Assembly: GCF_039539965.1 (NCBI RefSeq)
Contig: NZ_BAABED010000001.1
Coordinates: forward strand, 4,464,001 to 4,528,000
Direction of reading: 5' to 3'
Length of the DNA stretch: 64,000 nt
DNA from: Arthrobacter methylotrophus
GTDB lineage: Bacteria; Actinomycetota; Actinomycetes; Actinomycetales; Micrococcaceae
Every line of letters starts with the position of its first letter. Within the stretch, counting starts at the first letter, position 1. Position numbers and translations under genes: made by a program. Positions 39,189 to 48,325 of this stretch are shown one piece after another. Under the pieces are notes generated by a model, which did no database searches, had not been told where the DNA came from, and saw only the letters and a list, made by a program, of their open reading frames with translations.

Positions 39189-40820
39189 CTACTGGACCTT
39201 GATCTCCGCAAGGCGTAGGCCGTAACCGTAGCGTGTCTTGGGCGCCGTGAGCTTCGGCAGCGACTTGATGGAGATGATCACGTACTGGGCGGTCACAGGG
39301 GTGCTGAGAGGCATGGCGAGTTCAGGCGAGGTGAAACTGTTGGTGCCTACCAGCTTGGCGCCGTCCATGGCCGGACGATCGTTGGTGTACACGCTGATGT
39401 TTCCGCCGGAAGCCCCCAATTGACTCAAGATGACGGACTTGACTTGGGCTGGAGCCTGCAGCTTGACGAGCAAAGAAACTCCGTCCGGCGCAAGGCCACC
39501 CCAGTCCGCAGTGGCAAACTCCATATCTGACCAGTAGCTTGCGGCATTGCCGTCATATGCCTTGACCAAGTCTTTGTCGTAGGTCGCGGCGAAGTCGAAA
39601 TCGCCAATACGGGTGACTCCATCAATGACCGGCGGCGCGGCGACCACAGGGGCTGTGGAACTGCTGCTTGGCTGTCCGTTTCCTGTTTGAGGCGCTGCGG
39701 CGGACTGCTTGGCCGCGGGAGCGCCGCCCGGGATGAGGTTGCCGAGGTTAGTGACGGCAAGGATCAATCCGACGATCAGGACCGCTGCTAGAACGCCGCC
39801 TACAAGCCATCGGAAGGATCGCGGCTCACGCACGGGCTCATCGTCGTAGTATTCGTCCTCTTCGAGAGGCTCGGCCTGCTCGCGGGCCGTCGCCGGGAAG
39901 CTCGACGCGCCTCGCGTGTACCCGCTCGCTGCGGCAGCGGCCGCACCGCGGGAGGCGGCGTCGTCCTTGATGTAACCGTAGTCGTCATCTGCCCAGAGAG
40001 AGACTTTGGCGTCCTGGGCGGGGGTCGCGGAGGTCGGCGCTGGAGCATTGGAGGCGGGAACCACCCGCATTGTGGGCTCCTGCTGGATTTGCTGGGGGGC
40101 CGTCTGGCTTGGCTCGGCGGACCTGACAGCCTCCGAGGCCGACGATGCAGCCGACGTTCGCTGGCCGTCGTCGGAGCTTGACTTTCCGGCACCCTTCACG
40201 GCGGCCGCGGCTGCTGCCGCCCCTGCGCCGGCAGCAGCCGCGGCGATGCGGGAACCGATAATCCCGGGAGCCGACGTCGGCCGGTCGGCTGGCCTCGGGG
40301 GAACCACCGGGCGGCGCGGGTCTTGGGCAGGAGCAGCAGTTTCCCGCGGTTCGCCGGCAGGGTTGGGTTCGACCTCGTCGTAGCTGATGTACTCGGCGTC
40401 GTGCTCGTCGTCGTCGTAGAGTCCGTCGTAGGTCTCTGGCTCGTGGGACCGCGCCTGGCCGAAAATCTCGCTGCCAAGCGTGTCCGTAAAGAACGGCTCG
40501 ACGTACGGCGGGTTGGTTGCCACCACAAGGTCCAGCAGATCAGGAGCGCTGCTGTGGTTGGTGATGAGGTACGTGGTGCTGTCGCTGACGCCTAGATCCA
40601 GGATCTGGACGTGCCCGGGCCGTTCGCCGGTGGCTACCTCGCGGGCGCTCTTGGCAACTTGCTCAGCGTTCCCCGGGCCGGCTACCAGGATACTGACAGG
40701 CCTGTTGAGGACCTGGTCCACGCCGTCGAGCACCAGATCTTGGTCGTGCGAAGTCAACACGGTGGCTGTGACTTTGTAGCGGCCGCCAAGCACTGATCCG
40801 ACATCGATCGGGTGGGACAC
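39189..40820 (-). CDS. Kinase-like protein with one membrane span and an extracellular discoidin-like domain (MviN partner)
   Basis: A 543-residue protein. Residues 1-100 (VLGGRYKVTATVLTSHDQDL... RPVSILVAG) look like the N-lobe of a degenerate Ser/Thr kinase without a convincing catalytic loop. A long Ala/Pro/acidic linker (about 130-340) leads to one membrane span (about 345-367). An extracellular domain (about 400-543) follows, with a discoidin/carbohydrate-binding look: AASYWSDMEF, DGVSLLVKLQAPAQVKSVIL, RLAEIKVQ. In mycobacteria the MviN protein carries a pseudokinase and a similar external domain fused to MurJ; here they form a separate gene directly downstream of murJ. GGAGG precedes the GTG start. 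Confidence 0.7.
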   Translation of the reverse strand: MSHPIDVGSVLGGRYKVTATVLTSHDQDLVLDGVDQVLNRPVSILVAGPGNAEQVAKSAREVATGERPGHVQILDLGVSDSTTYLITNHSSAPDLLDLVVATNPPYVEPFFTDTLGSEIFGQARSHEPETYDGLYDDDEHDAEYISYDEVEPNPAGEPRETAAPAQDPRRPVVPPRPADRPTSAPGIIGSRIAAAAAGAGAAAAAAAVKGAGKSSSDDGQRTSAASSASEAVRSAEPSQTAPQQIQQEPTMRVVPASNAPAPTSATPAQDAKVSLWADDDYGYIKDDAASRGAAAAAASGYTRGASSFPATAREQAEPLEEDEYYDDEPVREPRSFRWLVGGVLAAVLIVGLILAVTNLGNLIPGGAPAAKQSAAAPQTGNGQPSSSSTAPVVAAPPVIDGVTRIGDFDFAATYDKDLVKAYDGNAASYWSDMEFATADWGGLAPDGVSLLVKLQAPAQVKSVILSQLGASGGNISVYTNDRPAMDGAKLVGTNSFTSPELAMPLSTPVTAQYVIISIKSLPKLTAPKTRYGYGLRLAEIKVQ

Positions 40821-40962
40821 GGGTTCCTCCTAGACTGTCCGGAAGCTGCGGGTCCTGAATACGTGATCCGGCCAGCCGGGTGACCCGTGGTCTGCAACTA
40901 CCTGTATTAGTTTCTGATCCTAGCGGATTGGGCCGTTCGGGCCCCCGGATTGCGCTGAAACG

Positions 40963-43032
40963 TCACCTTTTACGGCGAGATCCACCGCGGAAATAGGGGT
41001 TGTTTCCCAGCGTCCCCTGGTAGGTGCGGCGGCCAGGCAGCGGGATGCCAGGGCGGCCTACGCCTCCCTGGGCGGTGCCGGGGAGGTCCTCATCCGGCAG
41101 GTAGGACTTCTCGACGTCGGACCAGGCATCCACCTTGTCCTTTCCTTCTTGACCGCCAGCTGGGTCGTCCCACGTTCGGTCTTTCGGCGGGATGGTTTCC
41201 AAGGCGGGACCGGCCCGGAACGACGCGGCGTCGAACTCGCCCGAGATGCGCGGAATGAGACCGGTATCGTCGGATACCGTGGCGCGGACCGCCGTCGGGG
41301 GCTGCTTCCCGCGTGTGGACGGGACCGGAGTCGAAGCGGGGCCGCTAACGCCCAGCCGGCCGAGCAGCGGCCGGAGCAAATCGCGCAGCTCGCTGACGTG
41401 GAAGACTCGCAGCAGCAGCAAGTACGCGAGCAGCATGACGGGCCCGACGACGACAACCGTCACCAGGGCGGCGGGCCTGCTGCTCCAGGCGAAGCCGTCG
41501 GCTTGGTAGCTGCCCAGGAGCCACAAAGCCAAAGCGCCGGCGATTGCTGAGCCGAGCGCCGCGTAGCCCATGCGGATGTAGGAGTTCGCAATGCGGGGCC
41601 CGTCCACATGGCCAAGGAGCCGTCGCAGGAACCAGACACTGATGACCACGGAGAGGATGTTGCCGAGCGTGTACAACACGGCAATCGCGAAGATGATCTG
41701 GCCCACCGGCAGGAACTGGATGATGAATGCGCCAACGACGTTGAGCACGGCCAGCATGAGCTGGATGTAGAACGGGGTACGGGCGTCCTCATTGGCGTAG
41801 AAAACGCGGGACATCATGAAGTTGGCGCTCATGAACGGGGTGCTCAGCGCGAGGATCGTCAGGGTCTGGGCGAGCATGACCCCGTCCTGGGGCTTCCCGC
41901 CGGAGAAGAACATGCCCAGCGGACCAGCGAGGGCAAAGAGGGCCAAAGCCCCGAAAACGGTCGCGACGGCCATAGTCCGCAGTCCGTGCGAAAGGGCTTC
42001 GCGCAGTTCGGCTTTGTTGCCGGCCTGGGAGGCGTGGGCCATGCGGTTGAACAGCACGGTGGCGAGCGACAACGCAATGATCGAGTGCGGTAGCAGATAG
42101 AGCTGGCTGGCGACTTCCAGGACCGCGTTGCCGGGAAGGGTGGCGGCGGCCGGATCTTGCGCGTGCTCAAGTCGAAGGCGCTCAGAGCCGGGAATCGTGG
42201 CGATCCTCATGACGTACAGGAAAGCAAGTTGCCCGACGGCGGCGGTCAAGAGCGTCCAGACGCTCAGTTTCGCTGCCTGGCCCAGTCCCACTCCCCGCCA
42301 GCCGAAGCGGGGCCGGAGCCCGAGCCGCAGGCGGATCACCGGAACGAGGAGTATGGCGGTTTGCGCGAGCACGCCGACGGTGGAGAAGCCCGCGATCAGG
42401 AAGGTCTGGAAAGGCCCCCAATTGTCCAAGGTGTGTGGGTTGGTGTTGTTGGCACCGAGGATCCAGATGAACATGCCCAGTCCGGCGATGGCCACCACGT
42501 TGTTCAGGATCGGCGCCCACATCGCGGGACCAAAGGCGCCGTTGGCGTTGAGGACCTGGGTCAGCAATGCATACAAACCGTAGAAGAAGATCTGCGGCAG
42601 GCAATAGAACGCGAAGGCTACGGCCAGCGATTTCTGCTGGGGAGAGTAGCCCTGGGTAGTGAGGTCGATAACCATCGGCGCGGCCAGCGTGACCAGCGCC
42701 GTCAGGCTCAAGAGAACCAGCACGGCCAGGGTCAGGAGCCGGCTGATGTAATCCGCGCCGCGGTCCGGACCCTTGCTGGCTTTGATGATCTGCGGGACCA
42801 GCACGGCGTTGAAAACGCCACCGGCCACCAGAAGGAAAATCAGGTTCGGCAGGTTGTTGGCATTGATGAATGTGTCGTTGACCGTCGATCCCAGGCCCAG
42901 TGCGGCACCAAGCATCCAGGTTTTGGCGAAGCCGAGGAACCGCGAAACGAGCGTCCCGGCTGCCATGACGGCGCTGGAACGGGTTTCACCGGACTGGGTT
43001 GACTGGGTTGTTTTGGCGGCAGACATTGTCAT
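40963..43032 (-). CDS. murJ: Lipid II flippase MurJ (MviN)
   Basis: A 689-residue MATE/MOP-type membrane protein that flips lipid II for peptidoglycan synthesis. About 14 spans lie in residues 20-560. Characteristic blocks are AGTLVSRFLGFAKTWMLGAALG, NLPNLIFLLVAGGVFNAVLVP and RVFYANEDARTPFYIQL. The last 110 or so residues are a Pro/Asp/Gly-rich cytoplasmic tail ending in basic residues (RGGSRRKR). A mycobacterial-style fused pseudokinase is absent. Either ATG 43032 or 43026 could start it. Only 54 bases separate it from the Nudix gene, where a large DUF6049-type gene is found in relatives. Confidence 0.94.
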   Translation of the reverse strand: MTMSAAKTTQSTQSGETRSSAVMAAGTLVSRFLGFAKTWMLGAALGLGSTVNDTFINANNLPNLIFLLVAGGVFNAVLVPQIIKASKGPDRGADYISRLLTLAVLVLLSLTALVTLAAPMVIDLTTQGYSPQQKSLAVAFAFYCLPQIFFYGLYALLTQVLNANGAFGPAMWAPILNNVVAIAGLGMFIWILGANNTNPHTLDNWGPFQTFLIAGFSTVGVLAQTAILLVPVIRLRLGLRPRFGWRGVGLGQAAKLSVWTLLTAAVGQLAFLYVMRIATIPGSERLRLEHAQDPAAATLPGNAVLEVASQLYLLPHSIIALSLATVLFNRMAHASQAGNKAELREALSHGLRTMAVATVFGALALFALAGPLGMFFSGGKPQDGVMLAQTLTILALSTPFMSANFMMSRVFYANEDARTPFYIQLMLAVLNVVGAFIIQFLPVGQIIFAIAVLYTLGNILSVVISVWFLRRLLGHVDGPRIANSYIRMGYAALGSAIAGALALWLLGSYQADGFAWSSRPAALVTVVVVGPVMLLAYLLLLRVFHVSELRDLLRPLLGRLGVSGPASTPVPSTRGKQPPTAVRATVSDDTGLIPRISGEFDAASFRAGPALETIPPKDRTWDDPAGGQEGKDKVDAWSDVEKSYLPDEDLPGTAQGGVGRPGIPLPGRRTYQGTLGNNPYFRGGSRRKR

Positions 43033-43086
43033 TATCGTCCCATGAGCCGGGCTGCCTGTTGCGTCAAGACTTTATCAAAGGCCGTA

Positions 43087-43635
43087 TTAAAGGTGTTCGG
43101 GCAGTACATCCCGGGCAAGATCGGCGATCCGCCGCTCATTGGGGAAGGACAGTCTGCGGGCCAGTTCCTGCAGGGGAACCCAAGCGGCGTCGATGGCCTC
43201 TTGGTCGGGATCGTTCTCGATGGTCAGATCTCCGCCCGTGGCCCGCAGCAGGAAATGGTGCACGGTTTTGTGGACGCGATGCCCGCTCACGGTAAACCAA
43301 TAGTCGATGCTGCCCAGCGGAGCCAGGACACTGCCTTCGATTCCGGTCTCTTCTGCGATCTCGCGGACGGCAGCTTCCTCGTTGTTTTCCTTGCCCTCGG
43401 GATGCCCCTTCGGCAGGCACCACTCAAGGCGGCCACCCCTGTTAAGGCGGGCGATGATCGCAACCCTCAGTTCGCCGTCGGAGGTGTCTACGACGACGCC
43501 GCCAGCAGAGACCTCCTCTACCGTGGGAAGGGAGGCCTGGGCCGGGTGCGGAGCGGGCGCGACGTGGGCACCAATTGCCGACGGCAATGGTGCGTTCGTC
43601 CTCCTGCCAGGAGCACTCGGGATCGGGTTGGCCAT
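43087..43635 (-). CDS. Nudix hydrolase (MutT4-like)
   Basis: A protein of about 182 residues that hydrolyses a nucleoside diphosphate derivative. The Nudix box is complete: GHPEGKENNEEAAVREIAEE followed by TGI (residues about 77-99). The first 38 residues form a Pro/Ala-rich leader. The gene occupies the place of mutT4 (Rv3908) between the tRNA nucleotidyltransferase and murJ genes. I chose the ATG at 43635 (MANP); an ATG three codons upstream is possible. The substrate cannot be read from the sequence. Confidence 0.9.
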   Translation of the reverse strand: MANPIPSAPGRRTNAPLPSAIGAHVAPAPHPAQASLPTVEEVSAGGVVVDTSDGELRVAIIARLNRGGRLEWCLPKGHPEGKENNEEAAVREIAEETGIEGSVLAPLGSIDYWFTVSGHRVHKTVHHFLLRATGGDLTIENDPDQEAIDAAWVPLQELARRLSFPNERRIADLARDVLPEHL

Positions 43636-43813
43636 GAAGTCCACTCTAACGACTCTTGCCCGTTGGTGATGACCGGGACATGGACGCCCGGTGACGTGCG
43701 GATGGCGTTCGGCCGTGATCCCGGTGTTGTCGCCACGCGATCACGCTGCATCCTCCTGTCATGAGGAGGAGCCGGTGTGATGGGCCGGTGAAATCTGACA
43801 AGCTTAAGGAACT

Positions 43814-45310
43814 ATGGCGCAAGTATTGGACAGTTCTTCAGTCAATTTCCAGATGGATCCAGTGGTCCTGGACCTCGGTCGGCGGTTTGTGGACGCTGGA
43901 TTCGAACTGTCGCTGGTGGGCGGTCCGGTCCGGGACCTCTTCTTGGGCCGGGTTTCGCCGGACCTGGATTTCACCACCAACGCCACCCCCGCGCAAACCC
44001 TTTCCATCATCAAGAGGTGGGCAGACAATTTCTGGGAGATTGGCAGGGCCTTTGGAACGATCGGGATGAAGAAGTCCGGCTTCCAGATTGAAATCACCAC
44101 CTACCGCGCCGAAGCCTACGACGCCGAATCCCGCAAGCCGGTGGTTGCCTTCGGTTCGTCGTTGCTGGATGACCTGCTCCGCCGCGACTTCACCATCAAC
44201 GCCATGGCACTGCGGCTGCCCTCCCTGGAGCTCGTGGATCCGTTCGGCGGCGTACGGGATCTCCACGCCTCGGTGCTGGCTACCCCGGGGGCTCCCGAAG
44301 CGTCATTCTCCGATGACCCCCTGAGGATGATGCGCGCCGCCCGCTTCGCGGCGCAGCTTGGTGTTTCCGTGCACGACGACGTCCGCGTTGCCATGTCCGG
44401 GATGGCCGAACGGATCAAGATCATTTCCGCCGAACGCGTGCGCGAAGAGCTCGTCAAGCTCATCAACGGTGCTCATCCGCGGGCGGGTATCGACCTCCTC
44501 GTGGACACCGGGTTGGCCGAATTCGTCCTGCCCGAGGTTTCTGCTCTGCGCTTGGAATCCGATGAACACCACCGCCACAAGGACGTCTACCAACACTCCC
44601 TTCAGGTCCTGGAGCAGGCTGCCTCGCTCGAGACCGGTCCAGACGGTCCGGTGCCGGGTCCGGACTTTGTGTTGCGTTTCGCCGCCCTGATGCACGACGT
44701 CGGGAAGCCGGCGACGCGCCGCTTCGAGCCGGGCGGCGCGGTGAGCTTCCGCCACCACGACATGGTTGGTTCCAAGCTGACGGCAAGACGCATGAAGGCC
44801 TTGCGCTTCGACAACGACACCATCAAGGCAGTGGCGCGGCTTGTGGAGCTACACATGCGCTTCTACGGATACGGAGACGCGGGCTGGACCGATTCCGCCG
44901 TGCGTCGCTACGTGGCAGACGCCGGTCCCTTGCTGGAACGTCTGCACCGTCTCACGCGGTCCGACGTCACAACCCGCAACCAGCGCAAGGCAGAACGGCT
45001 CTCCTTTGCCTACGATGACCTTGAGCAAAGGATTGAGGTCCTGGCCGAGCAAGAATCGCTCAATGCCATCCGGCCTGACTTGGATGGAGCGCAGATCATG
45101 GCTTTGCTGGGACTCAAACCCGGACCCGTGGTTGGCCGCGCCTACAAATACTTACTGGAAGAACGCATGGAAAACGGCCCCATGTCTCAAGCGGACGCCG
45201 AATCCAGGCTTCTGGCGTGGTGGGCAGCGCAACCCGAGTCCGCCGTCGAACTTTCATCGGAACCAGCCGTCGATGCCCACGCTGGCACCGCCGAACCAGA
45301 GGAGTCCTAA
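43814..45310 (+). CDS. cca: CCA-adding tRNA nucleotidyltransferase
   Basis: A 498-residue class II nucleotidyltransferase adding CCA to tRNA 3' ends. The active site has LVGGPVRDLFLG (residues about 35-46) followed by the metal-binding DLDF, and RRDFTINAMAL further on. A C-terminal HD domain is present (RFAALMHDVGKPATR). The protein is longer than the 400-residue E. coli type because of this domain and a short acidic tail. It is divergent from the Nudix gene, as pcnA and mutT4 are in mycobacteria. The histidine phosphatase gene follows directly. Confidence 0.93.
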   Translation: MAQVLDSSSVNFQMDPVVLDLGRRFVDAGFELSLVGGPVRDLFLGRVSPDLDFTTNATPAQTLSIIKRWADNFWEIGRAFGTIGMKKSGFQIEITTYRAEAYDAESRKPVVAFGSSLLDDLLRRDFTINAMALRLPSLELVDPFGGVRDLHASVLATPGAPEASFSDDPLRMMRAARFAAQLGVSVHDDVRVAMSGMAERIKIISAERVREELVKLINGAHPRAGIDLLVDTGLAEFVLPEVSALRLESDEHHRHKDVYQHSLQVLEQAASLETGPDGPVPGPDFVLRFAALMHDVGKPATRRFEPGGAVSFRHHDMVGSKLTARRMKALRFDNDTIKAVARLVELHMRFYGYGDAGWTDSAVRRYVADAGPLLERLHRLTRSDVTTRNQRKAERLSFAYDDLEQRIEVLAEQESLNAIRPDLDGAQIMALLGLKPGPVVGRAYKYLLEERMENGPMSQADAESRLLAWWAAQPESAVELSSEPAVDAHAGTAEPEES

Positions 45311-45895
45311 GTGAACCTTGTAGCCAGACCCTCCCGGCCACAGCTCTGGATCATGCGTCACGGTGAGACCGAATGGTCTAAGAGCGGCCAATACACCGGT
45401 TTGACGGATCTTCCTCTGACGGTCGAGGGCGAACAGCAGTCCGTGGAAGCTCGCAAGATCTTGGAAGGCATCGACTTCGACATGGTGCTGACATCGCCCC
45501 TGCGCCGAGCCCGGCGTACCGCGGAGTTGGCGGGTTTCCCCGACGCCATTCATGAGCCGCTGGCTGTGGAATGGAATTATGGAGACTACGAAGGCATCAG
45601 CTCGGACCTCATCCGCAAGGACAACCCCGACTACCTCATCTGGACCGACGGCGTCCCCAACGGCGAGACGCTCGACTCCGTGGCAGCACGTGCGGACAAG
45701 ATCATTGCCCGTGTCCTGGAGTCCGGAATGGACAACGTCCTGATTGTGGCCCACGGCCATTTCTCCCGGATCCTCACCGCCCGCTGGCTTGAATTGGACG
45801 CCGTGGAAGGACGCCACTTTCTCCTGGGAACAGCCAAGGTCTGCACCTTGGGATGGGATAAGCGGACACCTGTCATTCTTCGCTGGGGACTGTAA
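45311..45895 (+). CDS. Histidine phosphatase family protein
   Basis: A 194-residue phosphoglycerate-mutase-like phosphatase. The catalytic motif RHGETEW has His17 as nucleophile, LTSPLRRARRTAE carries the second arginine, and LIVAHGHFSRIL the second histidine. The GTG start directly follows the cca stop, so the two are coupled. Members act on phosphosugars, phospholipid or nucleotide intermediates; the substrate here is unknown. tRNA nucleotidyltransferase/phosphatase pairs are recurrent in actinobacteria. Confidence 0.92.
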   Translation: MNLVARPSRPQLWIMRHGETEWSKSGQYTGLTDLPLTVEGEQQSVEARKILEGIDFDMVLTSPLRRARRTAELAGFPDAIHEPLAVEWNYGDYEGISSDLIRKDNPDYLIWTDGVPNGETLDSVAARADKIIARVLESGMDNVLIVAHGHFSRILTARWLELDAVEGRHFLLGTAKVCTLGWDKRTPVILRWGL

Positions 45896-46062
45896 GAAGA
45901 ATTAGTTTGTAAATTGTTTGTAATTGGCTGGTCAACACTGCGATTCATGGTGTAACTTTATTTTTATCCCATAGCGAATCGCCGGGATTAACCGGGATTA
46001 GGGCGTGCGCTACCCAGTCAATCAGCTGTGGTGGCGCCGAAGCGAAAAAGGAGGTTGGGAAA

Positions 46063-46143
46063 ATGATTACTTTGACTAGCGGATGGAAGATGACCGTTGC
46101 TGGCACCCCGGCCTTCGCTGCTCGACGCCGTTTTGCGGCCTAA
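46063..46143 (+). CDS. Candidate 26-residue small ORF
   Basis: ATG to TAA, with a strong Shine-Dalgarno site (AAAAAGGAGGTT, 46045-46055) 7 bases upstream. The peptide begins MITLTSGWKMTVAGTP and ends AARRRFAA; it is basic with no clear signal or membrane helix. About 165 bases of leader separate it from the phosphatase gene, including two CGGGATTA repeats. It may be a leader peptide or an independent small protein. I recognise no family. Confidence 0.45.
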   Translation: MITLTSGWKMTVAGTPAFAARRRFAA

Positions 46144-46470
46144 GCTCCCCTGATGCACTTCCGCGCCTGAATGCTGGGGCCGTTCACGGTTTAGTCAAAC
46201 GCGAACTGGCCTTTCATTGAAAGGTGACACGCCATTGACGTGGTGTGCAGTTTCCTCACAGTTCGGAACCAGCTTCTTGTTGGGGACGCCTGCACCTTGG
46301 AGAACATCTGCAGGACCTTCGCATTTCGATGCGGTCATTCCGCTTATTCCACCCACCATTGCCCGCTATTCGCGCGCCTATTTCCATCCGGGTTTTCTTT
46401 GAATTCAGGGGATCTAATTGTTGTGCCCGAATTCCGGCAATTCTTTCAAACAACTGGAGGAGGTGAACCA
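46144..46470. other. Intergenic stretch between two small ORFs
   Basis: 327 bases with no convincing gene; open frames crossing it have no ribosome-binding site and odd composition. A short CTTTC-GAAAG hairpin lies near 46211. Confidence 0.5.
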
Positions 46471-46611
46471 TTGGCCAAGCGCCTCAAGGACCTGATGGTC
46501 TTCAACGGCAAACCCGACGTCAAAGACAGGACTCTCTTCAACGGACAGCTGCTAGACCAGCGCAGGGAAGACGTCTACGTCGTCCTGCACCAAATGGGCA
46601 TCATCCGCTGA
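46471..46611 (+). CDS. Candidate 46-residue small protein
   Basis: Starts at the TTG at 46471, 5 bases after GGAGGAGGTGAA. The peptide is hydrophilic: MAKRLKDLMVFNGKPDVKDR at the start and VYVVLHQMGIIR at the end, with balanced charges and normal composition unlike the surrounding random frames. A strong hairpin terminator follows at 46656. No family is recognised. The excellent ribosome-binding site and the terminator make it more credible than its size alone would. Confidence 0.6.
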   Translation: MAKRLKDLMVFNGKPDVKDRTLFNGQLLDQRREDVYVVLHQMGIIR

Positions 46612-46655
46612 CTTCACTTCAGGAAGGACTGATGACACGCCTCGGATCGTTGGCC

Positions 46656-46689
46656 GCGGGAGCCCACGCGGCTATGCGTGGGCTCCCGC
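46656..46689 (+). terminator. Terminator hairpin after the 46-residue ORF
   Basis: A perfect 14-base GC-rich stem (46656-46669 with 46676-46689) and 6-base loop. The U-tract is poor, but the stem is very stable. Confidence 0.7.
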
Positions 46690-46750
46690 CCTTAAACCAT
46701 CGGGTTAAGACCGGGACGCATCCGGTGGCCCTGAAGGTAAGCTCGATCCC

Positions 46751-48325
46751 ATGCAGGAGACGAAGCCGCACAGCCAACAAAAGCGTGCGCGCTTTGTGGT
46801 TCCCAGCCGTAGTGATTCCTTACTGGGAAACTTTACCGAACTGATCGGAGGGCCCCTGGGGCGGCGTTCTTCCCCGGGCACCATCTCCCCCGGATTCTTC
46901 ACCGTTGAACGCGTCCTGATCATCCTCACGATCGTCGCCGCGCTCCTGTCGATCCTGATCAAGGGCTATTGCCGCGTCAATGGTTGGCACTCCCCCCAGC
47001 AGTTCTACGCCACCTGCTATTCGGATCTTCCCGAACTTTTCAGCACCCGAGGTCTTGCCGATGGCGTGTTTCCGTTCTTTGACCAGAAGAGCCTCTTCGA
47101 ATATCCCGTGATCACTGGCCTCATAGCCGGTGCAACGGCATGGCTGGTTCCAGGCCACGGCGCCAATCAGGAGCGGATCCTGGGCTACTTCGATGTGAAT
47201 GCCACCTTGATAGCGGCTATGTGGGTCGTGACAGTTGTGGCTACCGCGCGCATCAACCAACGCCGACCCTGGGACGCAGCCATGGTGGCCTTGGCGCCAG
47301 GGATCCTGCTAGCAGGGGTCATCAATTGGGACATCTGGGCCGTGGCCATGCTCGCGGTAGGGATGTACTTCTTCGCGAAGGAACGTCCCATCCTTGCCGG
47401 TCTTTTCATCGGACTGGGGACGGCAACCAAGCTCTACCCGGTGCTCGTCCTGGGCGCAGTGCTTCTACTAGCGGTGCGCACCGGCCGCATGCGGGTCTTC
47501 TTCGTGACAAGCTCTTCGGCAGCCGTAGCTTGGCTGATCGTGAATGTCCCTGTCGCCGCCGTGAACCCAGCCGGTTGGCGGTACTTTTTCGACTTCACCC
47601 GGGATCGTCCCGCTGGATATGGTTCGTTGTGGTTCGCCTATAACCTCGTTGCCGACCGCCTACACCTGTCACAACTTGGTCCGGAAACCATCAATGCCTT
47701 GGCACTGAATATGTTCCTGCTGGCGTGCATCCTGATTGCCGCCCTGTCGTTGGCCGCCCCCCGGCGGCCCCGCCTAGCCCAATTGACGTTCCTGATCGTG
47801 GCCGCGTTCATCCTTAGCAACAAGGTCTATTCGCCGCAGTACGTGCTGTGGTTGGTACCGCTGCTCGCTTTGGCCAGGCCCCGTTGGCGCGATTTCCTCC
47901 TCTGGCAGGCTGCCGAGGCGTTGCATTGGACGGCCACCTGGATGTACCTGGGCCAGTTGAGTAGCGGTGGTCCGGCACAGAACAACATTGACATGCCCTA
48001 CTACGTCATGGCCGTCATGCTGCATATAGCCGCAACAGCATATTTGATGTTGCGGGTCGCTTGGGACATCTGGGAACCGCAACTGGATCCCCTCCGGGTG
48101 CAGGGTGTAGATGATCCGCACGGTGGCGTGTTCAACGGTGCCAAGGATTGGTTCCGGGTGGACTTGATGAGCCCGTCGGCATCCGTGCTGCCCTGGCGAC
48201 GCGTTGCTCCGTCGCCTGTTGCTTCCGAACCTGCCGAAGATGCAGTGCCGCCCATGCAGGACTCAGCGCCGCCCGCGAACCGCTCTGTACCATCTGCGCA
48301 CGGCGAGGCAGGACGCGATGGCTGA
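46751..48325 (+). CDS. Glycosyltransferase 87 / DUF2029-type membrane protein
   Basis: A 524-residue polytopic protein with about ten spans, resembling GT-C polyprenol-phosphate-mannose-dependent mannosyltransferases of actinobacteria. Blocks include DLPELFSTRGLADGVFPFFD, FEYPVITGLI, GTATKLYPVLVLGAVLLLAV and NKVYSPQYVLWLVPLLALAR. The acidic external loop after the first span (about residues 75-110) would hold the catalytic Asp. The N terminus is a 50-residue cytoplasmic tail; the C terminus is Pro/Ser-rich. The stop overlaps the oxidoreductase start by 8 bases. Confidence 0.85.
   Translation: MQETKPHSQQKRARFVVPSRSDSLLGNFTELIGGPLGRRSSPGTISPGFFTVERVLIILTIVAALLSILIKGYCRVNGWHSPQQFYATCYSDLPELFSTRGLADGVFPFFDQKSLFEYPVITGLIAGATAWLVPGHGANQERILGYFDVNATLIAAMWVVTVVATARINQRRPWDAAMVALAPGILLAGVINWDIWAVAMLAVGMYFFAKERPILAGLFIGLGTATKLYPVLVLGAVLLLAVRTGRMRVFFVTSSSAAVAWLIVNVPVAAVNPAGWRYFFDFTRDRPAGYGSLWFAYNLVADRLHLSQLGPETINALALNMFLLACILIAALSLAAPRRPRLAQLTFLIVAAFILSNKVYSPQYVLWLVPLLALARPRWRDFLLWQAAEALHWTATWMYLGQLSSGGPAQNNIDMPYYVMAVMLHIAATAYLMLRVAWDIWEPQLDPLRVQGVDDPHGGVFNGAKDWFRVDLMSPSASVLPWRRVAPSPVASEPAEDAVPPMQDSAPPANRSVPSAHGEAGRDG

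Noticed and set aside
46240..46470. Extension of the 46-residue ORF to a 123-residue protein
   Set aside because: The extension is Cys/Phe/His-rich, has no ribosome-binding site, and the strong Shine-Dalgarno site lies just before the TTG at 46471.
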